This document shows, one piece after another, positions 7,914 through 17,141 of a stretch of DNA of 64,000 nt. Every line of letters starts with the position of its first letter. The stretch's first letter is position 1. The translations under genes were made by a program, and so were the position numbers. The stretch lies in contig NZ_BOMY01000008.1 in assembly GCF_016862435.1 (NCBI RefSeq), forward strand, positions 168,933 to 232,932, read 5' to 3'. The notes under the pieces are model-generated. The model was not told where the DNA came from and ran no database searches. It saw only the letters and a program-made list of their open reading frames with translations. Source of the stretch: Paractinoplanes tereljensis (GTDB lineage Bacteria > Actinomycetota > Actinomycetes > Mycobacteriales > Micromonosporaceae).

Positions 7914-9320
7914 TCAGTAAGAACGGGCCAGGATCGCGATCAGGTTCGGCTCGTCGTCGGAGTCGGGCATCGTGCCGTCGTCGCGAGTGAGGCAACGGAC
8001 GGTCACAGCCTTGCCGTTGGCCTCCTTCTCACCCTGCTCGCCGACCGCCGACCAGGGCACCCGGGCCCAGCCGGTCTGCGCGGCCTCGATCGCCTCGCCC
8101 AGCGTCTTGACGTCGACCGTGTTCTCCTCACGGAAGGCCAGCGCGTTGTCGTAGAGCACCTGCTGGTCGACCTTGAGCCCGCTGGTGACCGCACCCACGA
8201 CCTCGCCCAGCGCGATCGGGTACTTGGAGCCGTCGATGCGGCGGGCCACCGTCACGTTGCCGGCCGCCAGGTCACGGGGGCCGATCTCGACCCGGATCGG
8301 GATGCCCTGCAGTTCGGCGTCCACCGCACGGCGACCGAACGGGATGTCCGCACGGTCGTCGAGCTTTACCCGTACACCTGCGGCTTTGAGATCGTCTCGC
8401 AGCTTTGCTGCGGCCTCCGCCACGCCCTCGCCGGCCTTGACCACCATGACCTGCACCTGGATCGGCGCGAGCCGCGGCGGCAGCCGCAGGCCGTTGTCGT
8501 CGCCATGCACCATGATCAGCCCGCCGACCATCCGGGTCGAGGTGCCCCACGAGGTGGTCCAGGCGTGCTCGACCGTGCGCTCGGCGGACGAGTAGGTGAT
8601 GTCGAACGCCTTGGCGAAGTTCTGCCCGAGCTCGTGCGACGTGCCCATCTGCAGCGCCTTGGTGTCACCCATCATGGCCTCGACGGTCATCGTGTTGGTG
8701 GCACCGGCGAACCGCTCGCCCTTGGTCTTGCGGCCGGGCACCACCGGGATGGCCAGCACCTCGGTGAGGAACGCCTCGTAGACGTTCTTGTGGATGTCGC
8801 GGGCGTGCTCCCGGGCGTCGGCCTCGGTGGCGTGCGCGGTGTGCCCCTCCTGCCAGAGGAACTCGGTGGTGCGCAGGAACGTGCGCGGGCGCAGCTCCCA
8901 GCGAACCACGTTGGCCCACTGGTTGAGCAGCAGCGGCAGGTCGCGGTAGGAGTCGACCCACTTGGCCATGAACTCGCCGATCACCGTCTCGCTGGTGGGG
9001 CGCACGACAAGCGGCTCGGCCAGCTCTTTGCCGCCGGCGTGGGTGACCACGGCCAGCTCGGGCGAGAAGCCCTCGACGTGGTCGGCCTCGCGGCGCAGGT
9101 AGCTCTCCGGGATGAAGAGCGGGAAGTAGGCGTTCTGCACGCCGGCTTCCTTGATGCGCGCGTCCATGTCGGCCTGCATGCGCTCCCAGATGGCATAACC
9201 GACCGGCCGGATGACCATGGTGCCGCGCACCGGCCCGTTGTCGGCCAGCTGCGCCTTGGCGATCAGGTCCTGGTACCAGCGGGGGAAGTCTTCCGCACGG
9301 GGTGTGAGCACACGAGCCAT
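7914..9320 (-). CDS. proS: prolyl-tRNA synthetase (ProS-3/archaeal-type)
   Basis: 468 residues, a class II synthetase charging tRNA-Pro. Motif 2 region (VRWELRPRTFLRTTEFLWQE), motif 3 context (MGTSHELGQNFAKAF, GLIMVHGDDNGLRLPP) and the anticodon-binding domain are visible. It lacks the editing insertion of the E. coli-type enzyme and ends in the C-terminal Tyr (ILARSY) characteristic of the archaeal/eukaryotic-like type. It is divergent from the ECF sigma gene and coupled to the DUF402 gene. Confidence 0.95.
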   Translation of the reverse strand: MARVLTPRAEDFPRWYQDLIAKAQLADNGPVRGTMVIRPVGYAIWERMQADMDARIKEAGVQNAYFPLFIPESYLRREADHVEGFSPELAVVTHAGGKELAEPLVVRPTSETVIGEFMAKWVDSYRDLPLLLNQWANVVRWELRPRTFLRTTEFLWQEGHTAHATEADAREHARDIHKNVYEAFLTEVLAIPVVPGRKTKGERFAGATNTMTVEAMMGDTKALQMGTSHELGQNFAKAFDITYSSAERTVEHAWTTSWGTSTRMVGGLIMVHGDDNGLRLPPRLAPIQVQVMVVKAGEGVAEAAAKLRDDLKAAGVRVKLDDRADIPFGRRAVDAELQGIPIRVEIGPRDLAAGNVTVARRIDGSKYPIALGEVVGAVTSGLKVDQQVLYDNALAFREENTVDVKTLGEAIEAAQTGWARVPWSAVGEQGEKEANGKAVTVRCLTRDDGTMPDSDDEPNLIAILARSY

Positions 9321-9399
9321 GAGGGTGCATCCTAGTCGCGCCGTGCGTGCAACCCGTCGGGTGGGCGTCCCGTGTCAATTCGGGAAAGGGCGGTGACGG

Positions 9400-9891
9400 A
9401 TGGACTTCGACGCGTTCTACCGGGACACCTCCCGGCGCCTGCTGCGATATGCGTACGGGCTGACCGGGGATCCGGGTGAGGCGCAGGACCTCGTGCAGGA
9501 GGCGTACGCCCGGGCCTGGCAGCGCTGGCGGCGGCTGACCGACTACGAGGAGCCGGAGGCCTGGCTGCGGCTGGTGGTGAACCGGCTGGCCACCGACCGG
9601 TGGCGCCGGCTGGGCGTACGCCGGTCGCGGGTCCTGGACCGGCCGGTGCCGGTGGATCCCCCGTCCGAGGACGTGGTCCTGCTGGTCACCGCCATGCGCA
9701 CGCTGCCGGCCGCGCATCGGCGGGCGCTCGCCCTGCACTACCTGCTGGACCGGTCGGTGGCCGAGATCGCCGCGGAGACCGGCGCGTCCACCGGAACGGT
9801 GAAGTCCTGGTTGTCCCGCGGCCGGGCGGGTCTCGCGGCCGCGCTCGGCCTGGTTGGTGACGTCAAGGAAGGGGCGGACCGTGCCCACTGA
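9400..9891 (+). CDS. RNA polymerase sigma factor, SigE-type ECF family
   Basis: 163 residues. Region 2 is at about residues 4-65 (YAYGLTGDPGEAQDLVQEAY, AWLRLVVNRLATDRWRR) and region 4 at about 100-150 (LPAAHRRALALHYLLDRSVA, GASTGTVKSWLSRGRAGL). There is no C-terminal extension. The next gene starts inside its last codons, so it is co-translated with a membrane protein that has a cytoplasmic N-terminus. This suggests envelope-stress type regulation. Confidence 0.9.
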   Translation: MDFDAFYRDTSRRLLRYAYGLTGDPGEAQDLVQEAYARAWQRWRRLTDYEEPEAWLRLVVNRLATDRWRRLGVRRSRVLDRPVPVDPPSEDVVLLVTAMRTLPAAHRRALALHYLLDRSVAEIAAETGASTGTVKSWLSRGRAGLAAALGLVGDVKEGADRAH

Positions 9892-11323
9892 TCTCGACGA
9901 CCTCTTCGACGCGCTGGGCCGCAACGCCGACGCGCTCCCGCTGGCCGGTGCGTCCGACGCCAAGCGGCGCGGCCGGCAGCGCACCTGGACCCAGGCGGCG
10001 GTGGCCGCGGCGGCCGCGGTGGTGCTGGTAGTGGCCGGCATCGGCATCGCCCTGCGCGACCCGCATCCGCGCGCGTCCCGCCCGGCGGCGACGCCCACCG
10101 TGTCCACTCCGGCGGGCATTCCGGTGGTCGGCACGGTCAAGCTCGGCACCGCCCGCCTCGCGACCGCACTGACCGCCCAGGACGGCGAACGGGCGTACAC
10201 GACGTGGATGAGCCAGGACGACAACACCCAGTGGGTGCTCGGGGCCGACCTGGCGACCGGCACCGAGGCCTGGCCGGCCCGCCAGATCGACGACAAGGAC
10301 CGGGCCATCGAGCAGATCCTGGTCGTGCCGTCGGCCGTCCTGGTCGTCACGCTGACCCACAGCGGCGCCATGCCGGAACGGGCGTTGTACGCGTTCGACC
10401 CGGCCAGCGGCGTGCCGCTCTGGCAGGACTACGTGCCGGCCGGCGACTCGGTGGTCTTCACCGATCAGATGCTGGTGCGGTCGTCCCGCTCCGAGGGCCT
10501 GGTCGAGGGCCTCGACTGGCGCACCGGAGAACAACGCTGGCGGGTGCTGCTGCAGGACGACCGGCCGGCCCGGACGATCGGCATGCGGGTGGCCGCCGAC
10601 GAGGAGCGGATCGACCGGGCCGGGCCGCGCCCCGATCTCACCGACGGCCGGGTCGTCGTGGTCACGGTGGCCGGCCAGGTGCAGGTGCGCCAGGCCGGCA
10701 CCGGCGAGCTGCTCGCGAACGCCGCGGTGCCGGTCGGTTCCGGGAACACCATGGTGGCGTACGAGGGCCGGCTGTTCAGCCACGACGAGGCCGACGACAA
10801 CGGCGGCCCGCACCACATCCGGGCCACCGACCTGACCGGCAGCGGCGCGTCCGCGATCGTCGGCACCGTGCCGGACCGGTTCCTGACCATGGCGGGCTGC
10901 GGGCCGAACCGGATCTGCGTGGTCACCGCCCGGAAGCCGAACTACAAAACCACGGTGCTGACCGCGTTCGACGCGGCCAAGCGCAAGAAGCTCTGGGAGA
11001 CGGCAAGCCAGTACGGCGGCGACCAGCTCTCCTCGGCCCGCGGTCGGACGATGCTGAGCGCGCTGGACGGTGGCGACGAGATGTTCGACGCCAACGGCAC
11101 CCGGATCTTCACCGCGACCCTGACCAACGGCTGGCTGGACGCCGGCACCCTGATGATGGTCGCGCCGGACGGCACCGGCCGGTGGTCCCGCTTGTCGATC
11201 GCCGACCAGAAGCTCACCCCGCTGGGCCCATCGCCGGGCGAACAGCTCGGCTTCTGCGCCTCGACGAGCACCCTGCTGGCCTGCCCCGCCGAGGCCGGCC
11301 TGCGGATCTGGCGGGTCCGCTGA
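9881..11323 (+). CDS. membrane-anchored beta-propeller protein, candidate sigma-factor partner
   Basis: 480 residues. A short cytoplasmic N-terminus (about 35 residues, with DLDDLFDALGRNADALP) precedes one transmembrane helix (AAVAAAAAVVLVVAGIGIAL) and a large extracellular region with PQQ/WD-type strand repeats such as ALYAFDPASGVPLWQ. GTG at 9881 is chosen because AAGGAAGGGG lies just upstream; it overlaps the sigma gene by 11 bp. No zinc-type anti-sigma HxxxCxxC motif is visible. By position it may sense an extracellular signal and control the sigma factor; this is inference. Confidence 0.75.
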   Translation: MPTDLDDLFDALGRNADALPLAGASDAKRRGRQRTWTQAAVAAAAAVVLVVAGIGIALRDPHPRASRPAATPTVSTPAGIPVVGTVKLGTARLATALTAQDGERAYTTWMSQDDNTQWVLGADLATGTEAWPARQIDDKDRAIEQILVVPSAVLVVTLTHSGAMPERALYAFDPASGVPLWQDYVPAGDSVVFTDQMLVRSSRSEGLVEGLDWRTGEQRWRVLLQDDRPARTIGMRVAADEERIDRAGPRPDLTDGRVVVVTVAGQVQVRQAGTGELLANAAVPVGSGNTMVAYEGRLFSHDEADDNGGPHHIRATDLTGSGASAIVGTVPDRFLTMAGCGPNRICVVTARKPNYKTTVLTAFDAAKRKKLWETASQYGGDQLSSARGRTMLSALDGGDEMFDANGTRIFTATLTNGWLDAGTLMMVAPDGTGRWSRLSIADQKLTPLGPSPGEQLGFCASTSTLLACPAEAGLRIWRVR

Positions 11324-11332
11324 TTACTTGAC

Positions 11333-12409
11333 TTACTTGATGACCCGCCCCCGCAGCACGATCCGCTGCGGGGCCCGCACCACCCGCAGGTCGACGCGCG
11401 GGTCGGCCTCGTAGACCACCAGGTCCGCGAGGCCACCCTCGACCAGCCCCGGAAAGCCGAGCCACTCGCGAGCTTTCCAGGAGGCGGACGCGATGATGTC
11501 GGCCGCCGGAATCCCGGCCTCCTCCATGATCAGCATCTCCTCGGCCGCCAGCCCGTGCCGAATCCCACCGCCGGCGTCGGTCCCGATGTAGATCGGCACG
11601 CCCGCGTCATGCGCCGCCTTGACGACCTCCGGGAACCGGTCCCGCAGCGCGATCATGTGATCGGCGTACCCCGAGAACTTCTCCCGGGCCTGATCAGCGA
11701 TGCTCCCGAAGGTCCGAATGTTGATCATCGTGGGCACCAGCGCGGTCCCCCGCCGAGCCATCTCGTCGATGAGCTCCAGCGACAGTCCCGTCCCGTGCTC
11801 GACGGAGTCGACCCCGGCCTTGACCATGATCTCCACCCCCTCCTCGGAGAAGGTGTGCACAGCGGCCCGAGCGCCGGCGGCATGAGCGGCCTCAACAGCG
11901 GCGGTCATGGTCGCGGCGTCCCAGGAGGGTGCGAGATCGCCGACCCCGCGGTCGATCCAGTCCCCCACGAGCTTGACCCACCCGGTGCCGGCTTTGGCCT
12001 GAGCGGTAACGGTGGCGGCGACGTCCTCAGCCGCGACCTCGATCCCGATGTCCCGCAGATAGCGCCGCGGAGGCGCCACATGCCGCCCGGCCCGGGCCAG
12101 CCGCGGAATCTCCACCTCGTCGTCCAGCTCCGGGTAGGGAAAGGGCGACCCCGCGTCCCGAAGCGCCAGCACCCCGGCGTCCCGATCGGTGATGGCAAGC
12201 TCCCGAGCCTGCTCAACGCTGGTGATCGGCTTGGCCCCATAGGCAATCCCGAGGTGACAGTGCGCATCAACAAGCCCCGGCACGACAAACCCACCGTCGC
12301 TGAGGGTCTCAGCCCCAGCCACGCGCTCAAACGTGACCCGATCCCCCACAAGCCAAAGATCCCGAACCTCACCCGCAGGCAGGACCGCCCCACGCACATG
12401 AAACGCCAT
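11333..12409 (-). CDS. amidohydrolase family protein (imidazolonepropionase-like)
   Basis: 358 residues. The metal-dependent amidohydrolase fold is shown by VVPGLVDAHCHLG (HxH metal pair), carboxylated-lysine region GWVKLVGDW, the downstream histidines AAVHTFSE and SVEHGTGL, and IYIGTDAGGG with the conserved Asp. N- and C-terminal strands form the usual beta-sandwich. It probably hydrolyses a cyclic amide or dipeptide-like compound; the substrate is unknown. ATG preceded by AGGAC. Confidence 0.88.
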   Translation of the reverse strand: MAFHVRGAVLPAGEVRDLWLVGDRVTFERVAGAETLSDGGFVVPGLVDAHCHLGIAYGAKPITSVEQARELAITDRDAGVLALRDAGSPFPYPELDDEVEIPRLARAGRHVAPPRRYLRDIGIEVAAEDVAATVTAQAKAGTGWVKLVGDWIDRGVGDLAPSWDAATMTAAVEAAHAAGARAAVHTFSEEGVEIMVKAGVDSVEHGTGLSLELIDEMARRGTALVPTMINIRTFGSIADQAREKFSGYADHMIALRDRFPEVVKAAHDAGVPIYIGTDAGGGIRHGLAAEEMLIMEEAGIPAADIIASASWKAREWLGFPGLVEGGLADLVVYEADPRVDLRVVRAPQRIVLRGRVIK

Positions 12410-12434
12410 GGATAAGTCCTACCCGATCACCGGC

Positions 12435-12581
12435 CTACCTGTATGGATGGTCGGCGGTATGTATCGCGTCACGATCGCGAGTCATCGGAATGGGAACGAC
12501 CTCGCCGTCCAGCAGCTCGTAGTAGAAGTCCTCGGGGTAGTCCGCGACATCGTCGAGAGTCAGCCGCACCGGCCCGATCAC
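12435..12581 (-). pseudogene. 48-codon N-terminal remnant of a second Uma2 gene
   Basis: Reading from GTG 12581 (GTGA overlap with the upstream Uma2 stop) gives VIGPVRLTLDDVADYPEDF, YYELLDGEVV, then a short divergent tail to TAG. The segment DDVADYPEDFYYELLDGEVV matches the N-terminus of Uma2 proteins, and compares with DDLASLPKDLRYELIDGRLI in the intact neighbour. The nuclease core is missing. It is either a decayed tandem copy or a small translated peptide. Confidence 0.65.
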
Positions 12582-13174
12582 CAATCGGGTTCTGCGTGGT
12601 CGTATTCCGCGCGAAGCTCGGTAAGCGCCGGTAGGTCGACGGTCACCGGGTAGGGCACGTCGGTTGTGAAGACCTTGCTTGTGCTGGTGACTCTCTCGTA
12701 CCGACCGTCGTCGCCGATACGGAACTCGGTAAGCAGGACATCCCCGCCGGCCGTGGGATCGACGACCCAGTAGCTTGGGACTCCCGCAGCCGCGTAGACC
12801 TTGGCTTTGGCGCGCGCATCACGAGCCTGAGAGGTCGGCGAGACGACCTCAACGACGAGCAATGCGCCCTCGATCGGCACGGGGCTGCGCAAGCCCCGTG
12901 CCATTCGCCGCACGACCACGTCGGGCCGGGGTTCATTGCGCCGATCGATCGCCAGCGACACGTCGATCACGGCCCGATGACCCGGTGGACAATTCAGGCT
13001 GAGCATATTGCTCAGCTGAACGCAGACATCCTGATGAAACATTGTGGGGGACGGCAAGATGAGCCTTCCATCGATCAACTCATAACGAAGATCCTTTGGA
13101 AGGCTCGCCAGGTCGTCGACGGTCCAGTCCTGCTTTTCATCCAGCAGGCTCGGCAGCTTAAGGGCCGCAGTCAT
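12578..13174 (-). CDS. Uma2 family (DUF820) PD-(D/E)XK nuclease-like protein
   Basis: 198 residues. The Uma2 fold is shown by RYELIDGRLILPSP, RPDVVVRR, LLVVEVVSPTSQARD (catalytic Asp/Glu region) and the Lys in AKAKVYAAAGVPSYWVVD. ATG at 13174 is preferred over GTG 13198 because GAGGAGG precedes it with 6 nt spacing. Such proteins are abundant in large actinobacterial genomes with unknown targets. A truncated Uma2-like frame is translationally coupled downstream. Confidence 0.85.
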   Translation of the reverse strand: MTAALKLPSLLDEKQDWTVDDLASLPKDLRYELIDGRLILPSPTMFHQDVCVQLSNMLSLNCPPGHRAVIDVSLAIDRRNEPRPDVVVRRMARGLRSPVPIEGALLVVEVVSPTSQARDARAKAKVYAAAGVPSYWVVDPTAGGDVLLTEFRIGDDGRYERVTSTSKVFTTDVPYPVTVDLPALTELRAEYDHAEPDW

Positions 13175-13235
13175 CGGGACCTCCTCAGGGGATGTCACCA
13201 GACTACCTTACCCATGACTACCTCCGCCACCCCGC

Positions 13236-14795
13236 TCACTTCTTGTCGTCGTCGTCCTTTTGGGGCTTCATCAGCTTGTTGAAGTCGATGTTGGGGAGCT
13301 TGAAACCGCCTGCGCCGCCCGCACCACCCAGGGCGTTCGGGTCCAGGCCCGGGGGAAGCTGGGGCATGCCACCGGGGAAGCCGGGAGGCATGGTGCCGCC
13401 GCCCACGCGCGGGCGGGACGAGCCGCCCTTCGTGCCCTTGCGCTTGTTCTTCGGGCTCTTGGTGGCCTTCCGCCGCGCGCCGGGCAGGCCCATCATGCCG
13501 GTCATCTGCTTCATCATCTTCTGCGCGTCGGCGAAGCGGTTCAGCAGCTGGTTGACGTCCATCACCGTGACGCCCGAGCCGTTCGCGATGCGGGCCCGGC
13601 GGGAGCCGTTGAGGATCTTCGGGTTGGAGCGCTCGCCCGGGGTCATCGAGCGGATGATCGCGGTGACCCGGTCGAAGTGGGAGTCATCCAGGTCGTCCAG
13701 CTGGGCCTTCATCTGGCCCATGCCGGGCATCATGCCGAGGATGTTGGCGATCGGGCCCATCTTCCGCACGGCGATCAGCTGGTCGAGGAAGTCCTCCAGG
13801 GTGAACTGCTCGCCACCGAGCAGCTTGGAGGTCATCTTCTCTTTCTGGTCCTCGTCGAAGGCCAGCTCGGCCTGCTCGATGAGGGTCAGCACGTCGCCCA
13901 TGCCGAGGATGCGGCTGGCCATCCGGTCGGGGTGGAAGAGGTCGAAGTCTTCGAGCTTCTCGCCGGTGGACGCGAACAGGATCGGCTCGCCGGTGACGTG
14001 CCGGACGGACAGCGCGGCACCACCGCGGGCGTCGCCGTCGAGCTTGGAGAGGACCACGCCGGTGATGCCGACGCCGTCGCGGAAGGCCTCGGCGGTCTGC
14101 ACCGCGTCCTGGCCGACCATCGCGTCGATGACGAAGATGACCTCGTCGGGGTCGACCGCGTCGCGGATGTCGCGGGCCTGCTGCATCATGTCGGCGTCGA
14201 TGCCGAGGCGGCCGGCGGTGTCGACGATGACGATGTCTTTGGCCGTGCGCTTGGCGTGCTCGATCGAGTCCTTCGCGACCTGCACCGGGTCGCCGACCCC
14301 GTTGCCGGGCTGCGGGGCGTAGACGTCGACGCCGGCCCGGCCCGCGAGGACCTGCAGCTGGTTGACCGCGTTGGGGCGCTGGAGGTCGGCCGCGACCAGC
14401 AGCGGCTGGTGCCCCTGGGCCTTCAGCCAGCGGGACAGCTTGCCGGCCAGCGTCGTCTTACCGGAACCCTGCAGGCCGGCCAGCATGATCACGGTAGGCG
14501 GCGTCTTGGCGAACTGGAGACGCCGGCCCTCGCCACCGAGGATGGTGACGAGCTCCTCGTGGACGATCTTGATGATCTGCTGGGCCGGGTTGAGTGCCTG
14601 GGAGACCTCGGCGCCGCGGGCGCGTTCCTTCAGGTTGAAGATGAAGGACTTGACCACGGGCAGCGCGACGTCCGCCTCCAGCAGCGCGAGACGGATCTCG
14701 CGTGCGGTGGCGTCGATGTCGGCATCGGTGAGCTTGCCCTTGCCGCGAAGCTTGGTGAAGATTCCGGACAGGCGGTCACTCAAAGTGTCAAACAC
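13236..14795 (-). CDS. ffh: signal recognition particle protein Ffh
   Basis: 519 residues. N domain, then G domain with LAGLQGSGKTTLAGKLS (P-loop), the DTAGRLGIDADM and LDGDARGGAAL motifs, then the methionine-rich M domain that binds signal peptides and 4.5S RNA, and a low-complexity Gly/Pro tail with a Lys/Asp-rich end. It targets nascent membrane proteins to FtsY, which is also in this window (44.3-45.4 kb). Start is GTG at 14795. Confidence 0.97.
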   Translation of the reverse strand: MFDTLSDRLSGIFTKLRGKGKLTDADIDATAREIRLALLEADVALPVVKSFIFNLKERARGAEVSQALNPAQQIIKIVHEELVTILGGEGRRLQFAKTPPTVIMLAGLQGSGKTTLAGKLSRWLKAQGHQPLLVAADLQRPNAVNQLQVLAGRAGVDVYAPQPGNGVGDPVQVAKDSIEHAKRTAKDIVIVDTAGRLGIDADMMQQARDIRDAVDPDEVIFVIDAMVGQDAVQTAEAFRDGVGITGVVLSKLDGDARGGAALSVRHVTGEPILFASTGEKLEDFDLFHPDRMASRILGMGDVLTLIEQAELAFDEDQKEKMTSKLLGGEQFTLEDFLDQLIAVRKMGPIANILGMMPGMGQMKAQLDDLDDSHFDRVTAIIRSMTPGERSNPKILNGSRRARIANGSGVTVMDVNQLLNRFADAQKMMKQMTGMMGLPGARRKATKSPKNKRKGTKGGSSRPRVGGGTMPPGFPGGMPQLPPGLDPNALGGAGGAGGFKLPNIDFNKLMKPQKDDDDKK

Positions 14796-14860
14796 GGTGC
14801 GACTTCCCCGATGGTCAGAAGAGAGACGATGCCGCCAAGCCTAGCCGCCCGCGTGGAAGC

Positions 14861-15088
14861 TCACCGGTTGCGCATGCGGTACGTCTTCTGCGCTGCCTCG
14901 ATCCGCCGCTGAGTGCGGGTGCCGGGAGCGAGCGACTTCTTGGCCTTGCCGTACAGATAAACGCCGCCGACCACGGCAAGCCCGATCAGAGCCAGGTAGA
15001 ACAGCGGGCCGATGATCGCGTGCAGCACCCAGCCGACCACAACCACCGCACCGATCACCGCGAGCAGGTATGCGAGAGCCTTGCCCAT
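14861..15088 (-). CDS. small two-TM membrane protein
   Basis: 75 residues with two hydrophobic helices (LAYLLAVIGAVVVVGWVLHA and LFYLALIGLAVVGGVYLYG) and a basic C-terminus (TQRRIEAAQKTYRMRNR). ATG at 15088 is chosen because GGAGG lies 5 nt upstream. It lies upstream of ffh in the same orientation; I do not recognise a function. Confidence 0.7.
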   Translation of the reverse strand: MGKALAYLLAVIGAVVVVGWVLHAIIGPLFYLALIGLAVVGGVYLYGKAKKSLAPGTRTQRRIEAAQKTYRMRNR

Positions 15089-15326
15089 CAGGTCCTCCAA
15101 AAACCAGAAAGTGCGTCGACCTCCACGATGCCCCCGCGGGTCAAGCCTTGCCTATCGGCCGCATCCCTGAAGCACACCCGTAGGGGTCGCTCTCGTCCGT
15201 TTTGTCCTACCTCATCGGGTAAATGGCGTATACCGGCGTTATCAGGCGTCACATACGACCGCAACTTCGAGTCGAGGGCTGCCGTTGAGGGTCAGTGACC
15301 GATACGGCGGGCGGAAGGACGACGGC

Positions 15327-17087
15327 GTGCCGATACGGCGGATCCTGCGACACACGCCCTGGCCGGTCCGGCGGCGGGTGCTGGCCGGCATGCAACACAA
15401 GCTGCTGCGCTATGTCCCGGCCGACCGACGCCTGGCCACGGCCCGGCGGGTAGTTCCGCTGACCGGAGGCCCGCGGCGGGTCCGGGTGGCCGCGCGGGTC
15501 ACGGACCGGGCAACCCCTTCGGGCGTACGCCGGGAGAACCTCGACCGAGTCGTCACCGCGCTGGAAACCGCCGGTGTCGACTGGTTCCGGATCCCGGTCG
15601 ATGCGGTGACCGGGTCTGCGGTGGCCGTACCGGAAGAGGACCGGGACCGGGTGATCGCCCTGCTCGAAACGCTGAGCGCGAGTGACGCCGGGCTGTTGGA
15701 GATCGTTCGGCCGCCAGGCCGGAACGGCCGGCGCGGGCGACGGACGGCGACCGTGCTGCGGTTGAGCCGCCCGGTGACCGATCCACGCGGGACCCTGGTG
15801 TTCGGCCCGGAGTACGGCTGCGAGATCGAGTTCTGGCGCAGCGTGAACGGCAACCTGGTCGGACCGCGCAGCAACCCGGTGTCCGACGTGGTGCCGGCCG
15901 ACGAACCGGTCGTGGACGCCGGCGAGCCGGTGTTCGGCTCGTTCAGCGCGCCGGACGACCCGGCCTGCTACCGCACCCGCGAGATCTTCACGATGGTCAG
16001 CCCGGACCGGGTCGCGTTCCCGATCGACGTGGTCTACACCTGGGTGGACGGCGGCGACCCGGCCTGGCGGGAACGCAAGGCCCGGGCGATGTCCGAGAAC
16101 GGCTGGGTCGCCGAGGTGAGCGGGCTGGCCACCAACGACTCGCGGTACGCGTCCCGGGACGAGTTGCGCTACTCGCTGCGCGCGCTGCACGCGTTCGCGC
16201 CCTGGGTGCGGCACATCTTCCTGGTCACCGACGACCAGGTGCCGGTCTGGCTGGACACCTCGCGGCCGGACCTGACCGTGGTGAGCCACCGGGAGATCTT
16301 CGGCGAGACCGGACTGCTGCCGACCTTCAACTCGCAGGCCATCGAGTCGCGGCTGCACCGGATCCCGGGGCTGGCCGAGCACTTCCTCTACCTGAACGAC
16401 GACGTCTTCCTGGCCCGGCCGGTGGCGCCGGAGATGTTCTTCACGCCGGGCGGGCTGACCCGGTTCTTCCCGTCGACGGCGCTTGTCGACTCGGCGCCGC
16501 GGCGGGACGACGACCCACCGGCCAACTCGGCCGGGAAGAACAACCGGCGGCTGATCCAGCAGGCGTTCGGCCGGGTGCTGACCCGCAAGATGAAGCACAC
16601 CCCGCACCCGTCCCGGCGCAGCGTGCTGGCCGAGATCGAGCTGCGCTTCGCCGAGCACGTGACGGCGACGGCCGAGCACCAGTTCCGGCATCCGGAGGAC
16701 GTCTCGCTGCTGTCGTCGCTGCAGCAGTACTACAGCTATCTGACCGGGCGCGCGGCCCCCGGCGAGATCAAGTACATGTACGCCGACCTGGCCGACTCGG
16801 GGACGCCGATGCGGCTGGCCCGGGTGCTGCACGACCGGCACCTGGACGCGTTCTGCCTCAACGACACCGACTCGACGGCCGCGACCGCCGCCGAGCAGGC
16901 CGCGCTCCTGGCCGAGTTCCTGCCGGCCTATCTGCCGTTCCCGTCGCCGTACGAACTGATGACGCCGCGGCTCACTCGGTTCGAGCTGCCGCGTACGCCG
17001 ATCGTCGCTCGCCAGCGCCCGCAGCTGGCCCCGGACATCGCGCTGCCGTCGCAGCCGTCCTCCGCATCCGACTCGTCCGTCGCCTGA
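15327..17087 (+). CDS. Stealth family sugar-phosphate transferase
   Basis: 586 residues. The four Stealth conserved regions are visible: IDVVYTWVDGGDPAW (CR1), ASRDELRYSLRALHAFAPW with IFLVTDDQVPVWL and FLYLNDDVFLARP (CR2), TAEHQFRHPEDV (CR3) and a C-terminal region near CLNDTDS. The family includes GlcNAc-1-P and capsule hexose-1-P transferases that build phosphodiester-linked surface glycans. GTG at 15327 is chosen for the GGAAGGA upstream; TTG at 15285 is an alternative. A sugar dehydrogenase follows in the same direction. Confidence 0.88.
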   Translation: MPIRRILRHTPWPVRRRVLAGMQHKLLRYVPADRRLATARRVVPLTGGPRRVRVAARVTDRATPSGVRRENLDRVVTALETAGVDWFRIPVDAVTGSAVAVPEEDRDRVIALLETLSASDAGLLEIVRPPGRNGRRGRRTATVLRLSRPVTDPRGTLVFGPEYGCEIEFWRSVNGNLVGPRSNPVSDVVPADEPVVDAGEPVFGSFSAPDDPACYRTREIFTMVSPDRVAFPIDVVYTWVDGGDPAWRERKARAMSENGWVAEVSGLATNDSRYASRDELRYSLRALHAFAPWVRHIFLVTDDQVPVWLDTSRPDLTVVSHREIFGETGLLPTFNSQAIESRLHRIPGLAEHFLYLNDDVFLARPVAPEMFFTPGGLTRFFPSTALVDSAPRRDDDPPANSAGKNNRRLIQQAFGRVLTRKMKHTPHPSRRSVLAEIELRFAEHVTATAEHQFRHPEDVSLLSSLQQYYSYLTGRAAPGEIKYMYADLADSGTPMRLARVLHDRHLDAFCLNDTDSTAATAAEQAALLAEFLPAYLPFPSPYELMTPRLTRFELPRTPIVARQRPQLAPDIALPSQPSSASDSSVA

Positions 17088-17141
17088 CGGGTCCCACGAC
17101 CCAAAGCCGGCCAGCGCCGGCCCCAAAGAGGGGGAAATTTC

